DNA of 64,000 nt from Dendrolimus kikuchii (lineage: Eukaryota; Arthropoda; Insecta; Lepidoptera; Lasiocampidae), in contig CM034411.1 of NCBI GenBank assembly GCA_019925095.2, forward strand, positions 12,400,001 through 12,464,000. The letters run 5' to 3'. Shown one piece after another: positions 9,961-22,502 of this stretch. How positions within the stretch are numbered: position 1 is the stretch's first letter; every line of letters begins with the position of its first letter. Made by a program: the position numbers and the translations under genes. The notes below the pieces were generated by a model that did no database searches, was not told the origin of the DNA, and saw only the letters and a program-made list of their open reading frames with translations.

Positions 9961-10246
9961 TACCTAGCACATTACACTTCTACACTTTGGTAATACATTA
10001 TTATATGAAGTTGAAAAATTGTTATTGTTAGCCTTGTGTAATATTGATAATGCGAGCTTTGTGTAGAGCTTATATAGATGCCGTTAGCTTCTTTATTAAC
10101 CGTAAAAGCAAGAAGTTTTATATTATCGCAACTACAGATATATTTACCAAATTTCATAATGGTGGGTCCATGGTCTTGAATATTTCTATACAATATACAA
10201 ACATTCACATATTCGTATTTATTTATTGTCAGTGGTTAATAATTTC
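9961..10246. other. unassigned AT-rich sequence
   Basis: No features seen. Confidence 0.5.
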
Positions 10247-10486
10247 GCCAGGTGGTAGGGCATTTGCCCGACTGGATGGCTACCACCCCTGATCTAGAGC
10301 ATGCCGCCATAACAACTTTGAGTTGTGGTACGGCATTAGTGACCAGGTTTCAGACTCACTTAAGAGAGCAGCAGCGCATTTGTAGCACCTTTGATGTTAC
10401 AAATGTCCATAGGCGATGGTAACCGCTTTCCATCCAGTGGGCTGTCTGCCTGTCCGCTGAACTCCTTCAATAAAAAAAAAAATTAA
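10247..10486 (+). mobile_element. SINE-P, 5'-truncated
   Basis: Starts at GCCAGGTGGTAGGGCATTTG, missing the first ~90 bp of the unit, and ends in a long A-rich tail. Confidence 0.8.
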
Positions 10487-11131
10487 AAAAAAATATCTTG
10501 CACATTATTCATGCCATTATATAAAAAAATGTGAAAGTCGAGTGTTTACTGATATGCTTTATACTGTGTACACACTATGTCAACACAATCCCGCGAATCT
10601 CGCATAAACCCGTGTACACATTGTAAACGGTAAGGGTCACGTACAGCAGTGCTTTTTTCCATGCATGTATATGGGCCTCAATTAATTAAAGTTTGAGTGG
10701 GTGCCGTGCCTTATCGCATTTAGTGGTTAGTGAGAGGCATTGCTTGTTCTACACTATGTTGTATTTTGAAGGATTTTCAATAGTGTATACTATAATTTAT
10801 AATATGAAAGTTGAATTAATTGGATCCTTTTAGTTTATATTATGGTATGCTAAATTGATTACAGTAGGTTTTTCCAAAGCGCTATAATGCTAGGGTCTAT
10901 AAAAGAGCGTGAATAGATTCTTAAAATCCTAAGCAATAGGGAACGTGGTAATGTCGTAACAACTTACCACGAGGGGGGTAGGGGGGGTTCTTGCAAACAA
11001 TAGAAAAAAGGAAAGTGGGGGATGAAAATATTTAACGCAAATATAGGACAAGTCTACGTTTGAACGAAGGTCTGTGACTAGTGAACGAAGAATATTAAAA
11101 AATGATTCCAACATGGCTGTACCACGTAAAA
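10487..11131. other. unassigned sequence
   Basis: A G-rich run GAGGGGGGTAGGGGGGG lies at 10971-10987. Nothing else stands out. Confidence 0.4.
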
Positions 11132-11598
11132 ATAGTTATTGCATGAGTTCAGCAGAGAGGTAGAGCCCAACTGATGGAAAGCGGTTACCTTCACCTATGG
11201 ACATTTATAACACCAAAGGTGATTACTACCAATGCGCTGCCCTTTTCTAAAGGGACACTGGACCCTGGCCAACTAATGCCGGAACACAACTTAAGGTTGT
11301 TATGACGCCATAGAGGTGGTAGTCATCCAGACGGACAAATACCCTACGAAATAATAATATTATACCGGTATGTGTAAAATTAACATCTAAAAAAGATATA
11401 TCGGGAGGAAAAACCAAAATCAAATAAAATTACCGCGCTTAAAACCGTAAAAACGTAGTTTTATTATGTATATAAGTCGCGAAAACTTAAGAAAATATTA
11501 AATACCCTACGACCTGACTGTGGGTAGTTTAGTCGCTTCTTACGTCAGGCCACCCGGCCGTACGGAATTGTATTATTTTTCCGTTCCTGCACGAATAA
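11132..11598 (-). mobile_element. SINE-P, split by a Z insertion
   Basis: The unit runs from its T-rich side (GCATGAGTTCAGCAGAGAGG) to 11349, is interrupted, and resumes at 11500-11598 (CGGCCGTACGG ... CCGTTCCTGCACGA). The break coincides with a 13-bp duplication, so it was intact before Z entered. It is more diverged than other copies. Confidence 0.85.
11350..11499 (+). mobile_element. Z-family single-arm copy inside SINE-P
   Basis: 150 bp reading AAAACCAAAATCAAATAAAA, TTACCGCGCTTAAAACC, AAACGTAGTTTTATTATG, GTCGCGAAAACTTAAGAAAA, flanked by the 13-bp duplication AAATACCCTACGA (11337-11349, 11500-11512). A long duplication and an A-rich end suggest target-primed retroposition rather than cut-and-paste. 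Confidence 0.85.
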
Positions 11599-12594
11599 TA
11601 TTAATAACATTGTTCCAAACAAATCACTCTTCACAGAAGAAAAGTCAGTCCAAACCGGTAATATACCGTTCTTAACTGATACTAACCAGTTATACCTGAC
11701 GGCACGGCAGTTAGTGTTATCGGCCATCGAGTGCGTGATTTCGAGTCGTTCAGGCTCCGAGTCGATCGTTAATCAGCGGTGTAGCGTCTGTCCGTCTGTC
11801 TGTCAGGCCACTTGTCGCAAAGACACGACTATTAGTTAAAAGCTCCAAGATTTGATGCTTCGTAATGATAAGAACGTTGAGATTTTGTATTGAAGATGAT
11901 AGTCCAGGCTTGCTAGGAATTTTAAAGTTGGGTGGGATGATTGTAAGATAACAGTTTTTATGTATTGACTGACGCCTTATTAATTAATCTTTACTAATAT
12001 TTCAAATTTTCTTTCTTTCCATGCAATGTCATTGAATGATTTCAAGTTGATGTTTATATAGATCACCTTGTCTGATTTAAAAAAAAAGCGAAATGATCAA
12101 TTTAATATCGGCTAAGTTATACTGGCGAACATTTTTTTAGTCACATAAATAAGTATAAGTTAAAAATTATATTATGTGAAAGATAACTTAAAGTTTTGTT
12201 GCGATTTTGGATTTGTTTCTCCCTTTTTTGCGGTTTTGGGTATACTGATTAACTTGAAATTTTCTACATCTATACTTTCAATAACGGGGAAGAACATAGG
12301 ATACATTTTATTTCGGAAAATGGGATAGATTCCACAGAATTCACTCCACATTTGTTTAATTTACGCTCACGATATATCTCCCTTCACTGACATCGCGTGG
12401 TAATTACAACGATATGTACATTGTACCTACTATATAAGGTTAGAAATTTACCTAAGCAATGCATTTTCGTTAGACAAACCTAATTAAAGTCTATTTCAAA
12501 TAGGACGGTATGGCTGACACATTCATAAAACGTAAATTGTAGGCGTTATCTTAAACATAGCTACGTAATAAAAAAACAATTTTATTTATCTTCT
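11599..12594. other. unassigned AT-rich sequence
   Basis: Short minus-strand frame at 11545-11727 overlaps the SINE-P edge and is not credible as a gene. Nothing else recognised. Confidence 0.5.
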
Positions 12595-12730
12595 CTTACA
12601 TATAAAAATCAATTGCTGTTCGTTAGTCTGGCCAAAACTCAAAAACCAGGACCAGGGTCTATTTGTGAATCTAAGCCATCCCCGGACCTACTCAAACACT
12701 AATTTTTTACACCTTGGATTACATTATTAA
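12595..12730 (-). mobile_element. Hel-3-like fragment
   Basis: AGCCATCCCCGGACCTACTC is the reverse of the GAGT-GGTCC-GGGATGG-TTAGATTC portion of Hel-3 at 3741-3952. No terminus is preserved. Confidence 0.4.
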
Positions 12731-13221
12731 AGTTTTAGTAGGGAGCCCTAATTTTTTCTAGTAATAAATATAGCCTATATTAATCTGGGATAATGTACCG
12801 TTCTAACGGTGAAAGAATTTTTGAAATCGCTCCAATAGGTAGTGTTTGAGTTTATTCGATTATAAACATACAAAAATTCTAAAATACAAATATTTGCTCT
12901 TTGTAGTATTAGTATAGATGAATGACACGCTTTAACCATTGATCCACGACAACTTGTCGCCGTTTTTAAAATCAACCTTAAAAACTTTAACGCCATAAAT
13001 AAAAACGGTAATACACGATCCATTGTTTCAGCAACAAGATAATCGCATTAGGCGGGCTACTCACTGCCGTAATATCATTAATCTCCATCTACAGCCGGCC
13101 TTAGGGCTGATTTACGTCATTTCAAATGCAGCAGATGGATTTCAAAATTTAAGAAACGGTTATTTTTCATAGTTTCATGGTGTGCAAGAGAGAAAGAGAA
13201 GAAGGAAAGAAATACATTTTA
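12731..13221. other. unassigned sequence
   Basis: No supported feature. Confidence 0.5.
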
Positions 13222-13300
13222 CTTTAATATTTTTGAAGTGAACTTCTTTAGAATCGTTGTGATTTGAAACTCGATGAAATGAAAAAACGCCACTATATTC
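13222..13300 (-). repeat. Q-family repeat fragment
   Basis: TTTTTGAAGTGAACTTCTTTAG and AATCGTTGTGATTTGAAACT match 50390-50705 and, reversed, 18525-18765. Confidence 0.6.
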
Positions 13301-13457
13301 CTAGATATTTTCTTGTGATTTGCCATTTACGTCAATTTGGTTATTTTAGAATTTTTTGTAGTTTCGTTAATTTTGGTCATTTTCATAGTATCGTTTTCGT
13401 AGTCTCCTCACTGTTATCTACTAAGCATTGTAGATATAATTATGTTCACTTGTATGT

Positions 13458-14000
13458 TGTTACAACTTAGGCTCCGACAAAGACAAATTCCACGTACAGA
13501 TCTGTAAAAACACATTTTATTACCTGTCGGCATTTGAACTAGTTGTAATCCTTTTATGATCGTCTTCTTTTATTCACTTATTTACTGGCATTCGTTTCTA
13601 GTTATTGTGGAGAACAGCCTATTATCCTATTGTACTCGTTTACGGCCGCTCAGGAGCATCATTAGCCATATATTGCGGATTATAAGTACAAGTTAATTAT
13701 AGAAAATTATGTCGATGTTGCCGGGCGGGCACATTTGTATTTGTGAAGTATAAAACGATAGCCTGATTGAGAGAGGGAGTCAGTGGAGCTAAAACTATGA
13801 TCGAGGCGTGACGTGTGGACATTTGAGAATCTAATAGTGACGGACTATGCGCGTTTTATTGAATTACGACCTTCTGCATTACGTTTGGATTTGTTGATTT
13901 CGGTTATATTTGTATGTGTGTTATACGTGTTTGTATAGTTCTAATAAACACTATAATAATTCTAACGGCATTTTAATTCGAGTCCCGCAAACTCATAACA
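13458..14000 (+). mobile_element. LTR-1 solo LTR, copy a
   Basis: 543 bp beginning TGTTACAACTTAGGCTCCG and ending ACTCATAACA. In element order it holds a TATA-like GTATAAAACG near 13750, the block GACGGACTATGCGCG at ~13840 and an AATAAA near 13945, as expected for U3-R-U5. Flanking 4-mers are ATGT and ATAT, a decayed duplication. No internal coding region is attached on either side. Superfamily cannot be told without it. Confidence 0.8.
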
Positions 14001-14765
14001 ATATTGTCTCAAGTTTCACTCCTACTGCGTGTGAACTGAACACATAAACATCTTTTGTTGATAATTTCTATGCCGTATTTTCAGCAAACAAAAACTTCGT
14101 TGAACTTCAACAATCAGAGAGGACCACTTTAAGCGACTTATACCATCATGACACAGACTCCTGCATCCGTTGTATTCTCTATTCTATAATTTGTATATAA
14201 AAATTATTTCATCCTGGTTCGTGAGCAAAAATGTTGCCTCAGGTATCACTAAAATGTGTATTACCTGTAACAAAAAAAATATTAAAATGTACAACATGAC
14301 GATAAGCCGTTTATTGAGCTAAAATAATATACATCGAGGGGAGAAAAGGTGAAAATGTATCGAGACAAGACTTTAAAAGTTTCAAATGATTCGAAAAACG
14401 CATTACTAAACTATGGACTATATTAAAAAGAAAAATATATTTCTTTCAAATTTAGACATAACAAAAAAATAAAGGCCATCGTCTGTTATAAAATTTCGCT
14501 TAAAACAGATTATCTCACTACTCGATGTGTTGATATTATTGAGGCAAAGTAAAGAGAAAATACGATAAGGTACATAGCTTGATATATATAATCTATACAA
14601 AGCCTTATCTTGAATTTTTTTTTAGTAGTTACAATGTTATACTATTCTACATATAACTAGGGTCACAGGGTTTCACTAGGATAAACTTCTTAATAAAAAC
14701 TATCCCATTTTCTGGGATACAATATATTTATATGTTAATCATATTTTAGAAATTCCATATATTGT
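14001..14765. other. unassigned AT-rich sequence
   Basis: No features seen; frames are short. Confidence 0.5.
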
Positions 14766-14775
14766 AAACAATGTA

Positions 14776-14845
14776 CACAATGGTGCTCTGTTGTTCGTGC
14801 CTACCCCGCAAGGGAACTGGCGTGAAGTTATGTATGTATGTATGA
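14776..14845 (+). mobile_element. RTE-A insertion 6 (70 bp)
   Basis: The shortest copy: only GCTCTGTTGTTCGTGCCTAC through the stop and ATGT tail. The 10-bp duplication AAACAATGTA at 14766-14775 and 14846-14855 proves it is an independent insertion. Confidence 0.93.
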
Positions 14846-14959
14846 AAACAATGTAATACGTTTATTTTCAAGATCGAAAAAAGGAAACGCAAAAATTAGG
14901 TCAATTAAACGTTTATAATATTAGATTAATATGGAAATATTATAAATTTTTTAATATCA

Positions 14960-15308
14960 TAATATAATAGATCTTATATTTTATATATATTAAAACTACG
15001 GTTTAACGGTTTAAATCGTGGTAATTTATTTGAATTTTATTATCCCGACGTTATGGCCACTTTTCAGTAGCCGTGATCACGGAAAATAATAATGTCAAGT
15101 GTCAATGAGTATTGTTAAAGTTTTATTTAGCCTACCGCCAACTTGTTCATTTTAATTATTTACTTTTATTTTATTTATGGTTATTAATTACGATATGGAA
15201 GCCTAATCTAATTTACGACAGGTTCGCAACATGCTGTCGCGTGAAGAGAAGAAGCGGCGCAAGAAACTCTTCAGCAACAGGCCTAGCTCTAATAATTTTA
15301 TATAATCT
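14960..15308 (-). mobile_element. Z family, longest unit
   Basis: Contains the Z arm (AAAACTACGGTTTAACGG, CGTGGTAATTTATTTGAA, CCCGACGTTATGGCC), then GTAGCCGTGATCACGG, and continues into the module shared with 2237-2468 up to AGGCCTAGCTCTAATAATTT. This shows the two repeats belong to one longer element. Its upstream edge is cut by LTR-1 copy b at 15309. Confidence 0.65.
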
Positions 15309-15758
15309 TGTTACGACTTGCAGGACTCGAATTAAAATGCCGTTGGAATTATTATAGAGTTTATTACAACTATACAAACATGTATAACACAGGTACAAAT
15401 ATAATAACATGCGCAAAGTCCGTCACTAAATAGATTACCGAATGTACACAAGTCTTGCTTCGCTTGTGGTTATCGCTCGACTGCCGATCTCCCCATTGGG
15501 GCATTGCTTTATACTGCACATATGCAATATGTCAGCCCGGCAACGTGGACCGAATTTCCTAGAATCAGCTTGTACTATAAATCCGTAACACCTGGCTAAT
15601 GATTACAAAACAACAATAGGCCGTATGCCAATAAGTATACAAAAGAAAACGACCATAAAAGAATTTCAATGTTATTAGTTCAAATGCCGACGGGTAATAA
15701 ATATGTTTTTACAGATATGCAGGTGGGTTTTGTTTTTGCCGGAACCTGAATTGTAACA
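15309..15758 (-). mobile_element. LTR-1 solo LTR, copy b
   Basis: 450 bp, TGTTACGACTTGC ... GAATTGTAACA, flanked by ATCT and ATAT. Lacks about 50 bp present in copies c and e around the GCGCAAAGTCCG block. Confidence 0.8.
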
Positions 15759-15771
15759 ATATAATAAAATA

Positions 15772-15880
15772 ACTAGCAGACAACACACACATTGCTTATT
15801 TCGAAGTTACATGTTTTATAATAATCTATCCTAGACCTAGATCCTAGACGCTGAGACCAGAGTAAATGACAAAGTACAAG
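15772..15880 (-). mobile_element. SINE-tB, decayed body fragment
   Basis: AGCAGACAACACACACATT and CTAGACGCTGAGACCAGAGT align with the non-tRNA part of the SINE at 24772-25018. The head is missing. Confidence 0.5.
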
Positions 15881-16224
15881 AGGTCAATATGAAAATAAGA
15901 TAATAATATTATAATTAATTAATTATAATAAACAAACTTTACAGTCAATTTTGAATGTTAATTTTAACATCAGCTGAACTAAAATAATCGTAAATCCACG
16001 AAGTTAATGCAGCGCGGTTTGTAATTAAAAAGCATAATTGCAGTTTAAATTCAACCAATAAACTCAATTATAAAAGTCGAAATAGTGCAATAACGATAAA
16101 AGTCTGGACGCTTGTTACACCGAAACGAACACATGACAACAATCTTATAAATATTAATTCGAGAGTTTTTTATCCGGAAAACATTTCAAGTGTGTATATA
16201 TAGCAAAACTTTTTTTATGGATGT
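15881..16224. other. unassigned AT-rich sequence
   Basis: No features seen. Confidence 0.5.
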
Positions 16225-16580
16225 ATAGATTTGCGTTTGACCACTGTTTCACCTGATTTTGAGCAATGACGCAGTCTAGGACGGAGCACGCTCACCTAGA
16301 AGATACCTATTCACTCGTGACTTGAATACTTCAAGATTGGTTTTTTCAGGAAAAACAGGCTCCGGCTAATTATTCGTCTCTTCGGCAGTGCGCACCAATA
16401 AGATGAAGCGAAATACTTGTTGTGACTGGTGGTGGTTCTACCACCTGGTAACGGTAACGGTGGCGCAAACCGATGCGTCTGGTAGTCCGATGATAAAATG
16501 GGGATGTAGGAAACAGCTCATGTAATTCTAAGGAACACTCCTCGAAATGTATCCGATAGAAGACAGTTACTCCCACGACC
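16225..16580 (-). pseudogene. CR1-like LINE C-terminus and 3' UTR
   Basis: The minus strand reads FEECSLELHELFPTSPFYHRT, matching the SFYHRTARR region of the CR1-like LINE, then loses the frame in a GGTAACGGTAACGGTGG repeat. The 3' UTR (CTCCGTCCTAGACTGCG) is shared with 363-600. Poly(A) not identified. Confidence 0.65.
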
Positions 16581-18293
16581 TTAGTTGACAGTCAAATAAA
16601 TCGAGTCACTTTTTATATTATTATACAAAAAAAGAAAGTAAAATTCAAGTCGAAAAACGTCGAGTTGTTATTTACAGGCCGGTTCCTGTATCGTACTATC
16701 CATTCTATTACTATTAGTAGATATTTGACAATACTTATACGGAGCTTATGTCAAATTTTATCTAATAGTAAAGCAAACGGTTAGTAAATTATATGAATTC
16801 GTCATAAGTATAACAACTTCTTATTATAAAAGTAACAAAATTTACTTTTATAATGATATTTCAAAAATAATATTCTCTTGTTTAAAGTGGTTTTAAATTT
16901 CGCACACGTGAAGTGGGTAATTCAATAGAGTTGGAATATTGCTATCATTAAAGACTACGACACTACGGTGGAAATGAAACTCGCTAAATGCGAAAAATGC
17001 CCGGCATTTACGACTCGGCCGCGCTCGTAAAGAGAATAGGCTCACATTAGACACAGGCCAACGTTAAAACAACACTAAAACCCTTTGACTTGTCAAGGTT
17101 TAATTAAAATTTTGTATGATATTGCTTTCATCTTCCTAGTATAAACGCAATTAATTGAGTATAAATTTAAATAATGGCAGTTGGCCATTTTAGTGCGAGA
17201 ACACCAAATTTTACTTCCATAATCGCTCCTTTGGAAAAATCGAGAAAGCTATTTACAAACTTCTATTTAAGATATGACATTGTTCTACAAGATTAAATGT
17301 ATCTCCGTTGATTTGACTGGCAACTACCCTATTGCGGCAGATTATAACTATATTCCGTACTGGAATATAAAAAAAAAACATGGTCGGAGACATTAGGCAC
17401 TTAGGCAATTTTTCCACTCTAATATACAGATTGCCTTGTTTTCTCACACCGTCAGCGCGTGATAAAAAAAAACAAATTCTTTGAATTCATAATTACAATA
17501 AGATCTGATTGCTAAGCCGCTGAGCCAGACGACGAAAAAGGCGTGTACCTGGGTACCCTTTATTCCCGTCATGCCTAATTAATTATCACGGTAGACTAGC
17601 GAAGGACTTTATGAAGCATAGATAGTTCCCTTGCCTTCAAATAATTACAATAAGCTGTCGGAATTTAATAACAGTTGCGGCCAACGGTATAAAGATGTAT
17701 AGATACTAAAAGATATAACATAAATAAATCAATGCTATAATACTTATTAATACCACGAAATAAATAATAATAGATATTGTATTTCTTGTAAATTTTATAT
17801 CATAATAAATTGTATATTTTCCTAATATGCTTACATTCGAATACACAATATATTTTGAACTGTGACGCAGACACTTCATGGGTTATTCGAGCCGCAGAGA
17901 GTCGTGAAAAAACATAGAAGTTATAGAAAATAGAATTGCATAAATAAAACATAATACTTCATATATGAAGTAATTTTTGCGTGACATATCACTCAAAAAT
18001 TAGAGAAATACACTAAAATAATTACTCGTACAAAAAAACATATAGTTAGAATTGTTTAGTATAGTACCAAAGCAATATAAAGAAAATATATCTATCGCCT
18101 GGTTTTTATTACGCACACGCCTATCAACATGACTAGCATTTCATGAATTTTAGAACCAATGTAATTTATTAATTAAGCTAAAATTCCTCGTTGCACGTAC
18201 AGTTGATTAATTTAAAGTAACAATTATTGTGCCGGCATTCGTATTTTGTGGTCGCAATTGGGAATTAAATTCATTTATTTACAACTAGTGCAT
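16581..18293. other. long unassigned stretch
   Basis: AT-rich, with one CpG-richer patch near 16990-17030 (CCCGGCATTTACGACTCGG). No repeat shared within the window and no credible frame. A candidate for old host intergenic DNA. Confidence 0.45.
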
Positions 18294-18400
18294 CAGCCGC
18301 GACTTCGCCTGGGTGCACTTCGATGCTCTATTCCACCTGAATTTTCACTTTTCCAGAAATAAACGATAAGTAAATCGTCGGTCAATTAAAGAGCGATGTC
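18294..18400 (-). mobile_element. Helitron-like 3' end fragment
   Basis: CTAGTGCATCAGCCGCGACT reads, reversed, as a GCGGCTGATGCACTAG terminus like the other Helitron-like ends. Confidence 0.4.
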
Positions 18401-18524
18401 ACAAGTAACTTCATAAAAACCACCTTCATTAAAAGCAAAATGAAAAAGGAAGAAACTCAATAAATAATATTCAACATCTATTTTCAATTTCATTACAACA
18501 TTACGTAGCGACATTAAATTACAT

Positions 18525-18765
18525 TATATGGTAATCTACAAAATATTTCCAACTCTATCTGTAGGAGCAGAATGTTTAAATATAATGTATTCTATCTCAT
18601 TCTCTCGCAGGCTTAGTGCTGTAGATTTATATGTTTATATCTTTTTAGTGTCGCTTTTTAGTATCACCGAGTTTCAAATGACAACGATTCTAAAGAAGTT
18701 TTACTTCAAAAACATTAGATCACAATATGTTATTTATGTTTCACATGTTTTTACCCTTTGATGCA
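18525..18765 (+). repeat. Q-family repeat
   Basis: Shares AACTCTATCTGT-G, CATTCTCTCGCAGGCTTAGT, AACGATTCT-AAGAAGTTT and ACTTCAAAAAC with 50390-50705 (opposite strand). AT-rich and non-coding; no clear ends. Confidence 0.65.
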
Positions 18766-20766
18766 TGCAAATGGTAATTAAAAACACCCTAAAAATCGGC
18801 ATAGTCCAGTACAACCTTTACTTTAATAGTTATATATGACTAAATTGTTTTGGCTTAGGGCGGAAATGGATTATTGTAGTTTGTCATGCATGTTATTTTT
18901 GATGTAAAAATCGCTCTCGAATTTGTGGACTTTAACTGAAAAGATGCGTTAAAAGTTATCCATAAACCCAACCCATCCATATTTAACCAAAATGATTGTG
19001 ATACCCTAAAAATATTTCGCCTTTCACAATGCACAATATCTCTTTCAAATATCTTTAAAAAGCTATTACGGTATTCAACATCCGTACAACACGTTTACAG
19101 TACATTGAACCTCTAACTTTGCAATATGTAGAAAATATTGCAATAGTTCACGGGCAATGTACGCGAACCTCTTCATTCCATCACGCGATCTCGTTACGTG
19201 CAAACGCGTGTAAAATTGAAGAGAGATTGCTCCGTACGCCCCCCGGGACACGTGTATGTATCGCCTTTAAATAGGTTCGTTTATTACACCGAAGTGTAAT
19301 TAAGAAAGACATTTTAAAATCGTATTTTAAAACAATTCTCGTTTTGTGTACTGTTTGACGCGAGGTTTAATTTGATAACCCGTCAAAAGCTAGGCATTGT
19401 ATGTCAAGGAGATAGTTTAACTTAGGCGATACTATATTTAAATTATAATATGATTTTCAGAATCTGATTTATCGGATAAAAAGCATCCTTTTATAATTTT
19501 AGCTTAAATTTGTAACTAATAAATGTGTGGTCAAATACAATAAATAATTTTAGAATGAATTTTAATTAAATTGTCTATTCATCGAGCAATAGAGCTGACA
19601 CTTGAACATAGTATAAACAGGTAATTAAGAACAAGGAAAATATTATAGAAAAAAGAAAAACAATAAGTTACATAATTGAATATGCCAATAAATGTTCTGT
19701 TTCATTATAGAGCTTTATTTATTACAAAATATCAATAACTAGTTGTGATGTTTCCCCCGCCAAAATAGACTACATTCCTGCTTTAAGTCGTAACATGATT
19801 TTGCATGTACCTTTACTCAACTAAAGCATTATATGATGTAAAAGAGAAATAATTTTTCAAATCTAACCAGCGATTCCTAAGAAAAGCGCTATCAAAGATA
19901 CATACATACGGACTAACAAATGTTATATTTGTGCATTACACTGAAATCAGATTCAATATTTAATAAGTTATCAAACATTTGAAGAACCTTTATTACATAC
20001 TGTAAGCATTTATATTCGAGAGTAAACGTCTCATTAATAATCTGGAATTGGCAACATAAAACGTTACGGTGTGATAGCCGTCCAAGTTAATGCGTTTTAT
20101 TACGTGTAAGAGTAAATTTGATAGTAGCATCGCGTGATACGCACGTTCACGTATCTGAGATGTGAACCGCGATTTTATGTGCAATCAGTATTGCCAGGTC
20201 TTATGCGCTAATGGGAAAATAATACAAAGAAATAAATTTTATTGCAAAAAGCCAATTACAGTCATAATGCAATCCTTTCATTCTTAGCTAAGACATTAAA
20301 CCTGTGTGCAGAAATCATTACCTCCTCACATTTATATGCGCTAATAATAACAATTGTATCAGAAATTCTATGTCTATTACGTAAGGTGTGCGTTAATACA
20401 TTACAAATAAATTAAACAACAGCAATTAATTAATTCATCTTAAAAAATCTGCTATAGAAAGTCATAAATTGTTCAAAGGCAACTTTGAAATGAAAGTAAT
20501 AGTACCTACTAAAAATGACCACCAGCAAAAACCATAATTCTGTAAAAGCTCCCAAATACCACATTTTTTTAGTTGATCACGTCGTTTCTTATATAAAATT
20601 ATCAGTTAAACTTTTAATCAATGTTTTATTACTTAAGTTTTTTTTTATAAATGAAATAATAAGAAAAAAATGTACCTCATTAATATTGCCGTCTAATCTA
20701 AAAAGACTAATGAGTAATTTAAATATAACCGAAATTAGCTGAAAGTATTCATACTAAGAAAGTATC
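18766..20766. other. long unassigned stretch
   Basis: 2 kb without recognisable repeat. CpG-richer patch at 19180-19260 (CGTACGCCCCCCGGGACACG). Frames are short and unconvincing. Confidence 0.45.
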
Positions 20767-21628
20767 CATTAACAATTTTATTATTGTCTCTATTAAGGCG
20801 AAGACATTTTGTTCATGTGTTCTTTAGCACACTACACTTTTGTTTATAGAACTAGTTCAAATGGTTTTGTCCTTTTGAGCCTTCTCGTTATGTTTGTGTT
20901 GTCAAGGAGCTGGATCGCCTCGACATTCACATGATGATGAAACCGGCTCGTGAGCTTTCACGTATTTCCTAATAATTCTGGTGACAAGCTCCACTTTCAG
21001 GTGCCGATGGGGGTCGACTAATTAAGTAACATTTTTTTATCAACAGAATAAAAAATTATAGTCTTTTTTTTTAGTAGACTTTTTTACTTTACTACTTTAG
21101 TAGCCCATAAAAAGTCAATAAGGAACGTTGTTGATATTTTTAAGGGCTGTATAACGTTATATCACATGCCTACCACACCTACACTAAAAAAAATCTTATC
21201 TCAACTACATGTAAGGCACATAGAGTTGTCAACCCTAGTTTTTAGATTATTCGTAATTCATTATTACATTTTTATAGTACTCTCGTGAAAAATCGGTACA
21301 GCACATCTAAATCGATTACCCAGGCAACACTTAGTACCAGTCTCTAAATAGGCAATTTTGGGTTGAATTGAGTTTCTTTAAGCACTCGTAGACGTGGAAA
21401 TTGATAAAATGTATCTCATTTAAATTATGGAAATCGGTCGAATCGTTTAAGGAGGAGAGAGGCGAGCGGGGTAATTTACTTGTCATATAAAGTAAACATT
21501 AATGTTTTTTTCACATACGAATAGATTTTTTTGAAGACTTTATTATGATCATGTCATGACTGTCGCAAGTCTCCAAAGAAGACGGTGACCACTTACTTAA
21601 CGAGGATAAAGATATATTTAGGACATAG
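20767..21628. other. unassigned; small repeat at 20767-20835
   Basis: 20767-20835 (TTGTCTCTATTAAGGCGAAG) resembles 9782-9835. The GATCGAATCG-type phrase near 21430 (GGAAATCGGTCGAATCG) may be a Helitron remnant. Nothing else. Confidence 0.35.
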
Positions 21629-21658
21629 ACAATACTTAATTTTTTCTTAAGTTTTCGC

Positions 21659-22502
21659 ATACATACATACATACATACATAACTTCACGCCAGTTCCCTT
21701 GCGGGGTAGGCACGAACAACAGAGCGCCATTTAGGCCCATTCTTACACACCTCACTTGCTTCTTTGACATTCATAACTCTTGTCATGCACACTCGTCTGT
21801 TCTTAAGGCTCCTGACATCACCCTCCGCTAGTACACGATCAATTTGATCATGGAAGGTGTGTCGTGGCCTTCCACGACTTCTGCATCCATCCACTTTTGC
21901 ATTGTATATCTGTTTAGTCATTCTTTCATCATGCATTCTTTCCACATGCCCGAACCACCGGAGCATTCCTTTCCTTACCTTCACCCCGACACTCTCTTTC
22001 AGACCAACTCTCTTTCTTACTTCGGTATTACGAACGCGGTCCGCGAGCGTCACTCCGCAGATTTTGCGCAGTGCTCGCATCTCAACCGCGTTTACTCTAC
22101 TTTCATGCTCTCTCTTCCATACCCAACTCTCGCTTCCATACGTGAGCGTAGGTACCAGCACCGCGTTGTGTATGGCGAGCTGGGCCTTCTGGCTGAGGTT
22201 CTTAGCGCCTAGAAGTTTACCTAACGCTCCATTCAAACTATTCCCCAAATTTACTCTTCTTTCTATATCAGCGGTGTACCTTCCATCCCTGCTAAAAGCA
22301 CATCCAAGATATACAAACTCATTCACTTGTTCCAGCATAACATCATCGACCATTATCCTTGCATTCGTTCTGGTTTCTTCTCTTTCAAACACCATAACCT
22401 TTGTTTTCTTCGCATTCAAATGTAAGCCTCTCGCCTGACAGTCATCTTTCATCATTGTGACTAGTGTTTGCAGTTCTGATGGCGATTCGGCTAAAAGCAC
22501 GA
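21659..22502 (-). mobile_element. RTE-A insertion 7, longest copy
   Basis: 844 bp with ATGT tail on the left. The 11-bp duplication TAAGTTTTCGC at 21648-21658 and 22503-22513 lies inside the Z tail, so this insertion is younger than the Z element. Confidence 0.96.
21685..22500 (-). pseudogene. RTE-A reverse transcriptase, C-terminal 271 residues
   Basis: Uninterrupted from the truncation point to the stop. It begins LLAESPSELQTLV, which in RTE-type polymerases directly follows the catalytic (F/Y)ADD motif; that motif is just outside, so the enzyme core is missing. Downstream are LHLNAKKTKVMVFER (residues ~26-40), YLGCAFSRDGRYTADIERRV (~68-87), LVPTLTYGSESWVWKREHES (~114-133) and the C-terminal GMLRWFGHVERM (~178-189) and RSRGRPRHTFHDQID. 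The endonuclease and palm domains are absent. An unbroken frame points to a recent insertion. Any ATG or GTG start here is accidental. RTE-like assignment is by these motifs and the short microsatellite tail. Confidence 0.85.

Noticed and set aside
15112..15416. Overlapping frames near 15.2 kb
   Set aside because: They lie across the Z body and the LTR-1 edge on opposite strands and contain no domain.
21844..22438. 122- and 193-codon plus-strand frames
   Set aside because: Antisense shadows of the RTE-A reverse transcriptase; the same shadow recurs at 37194-37758.
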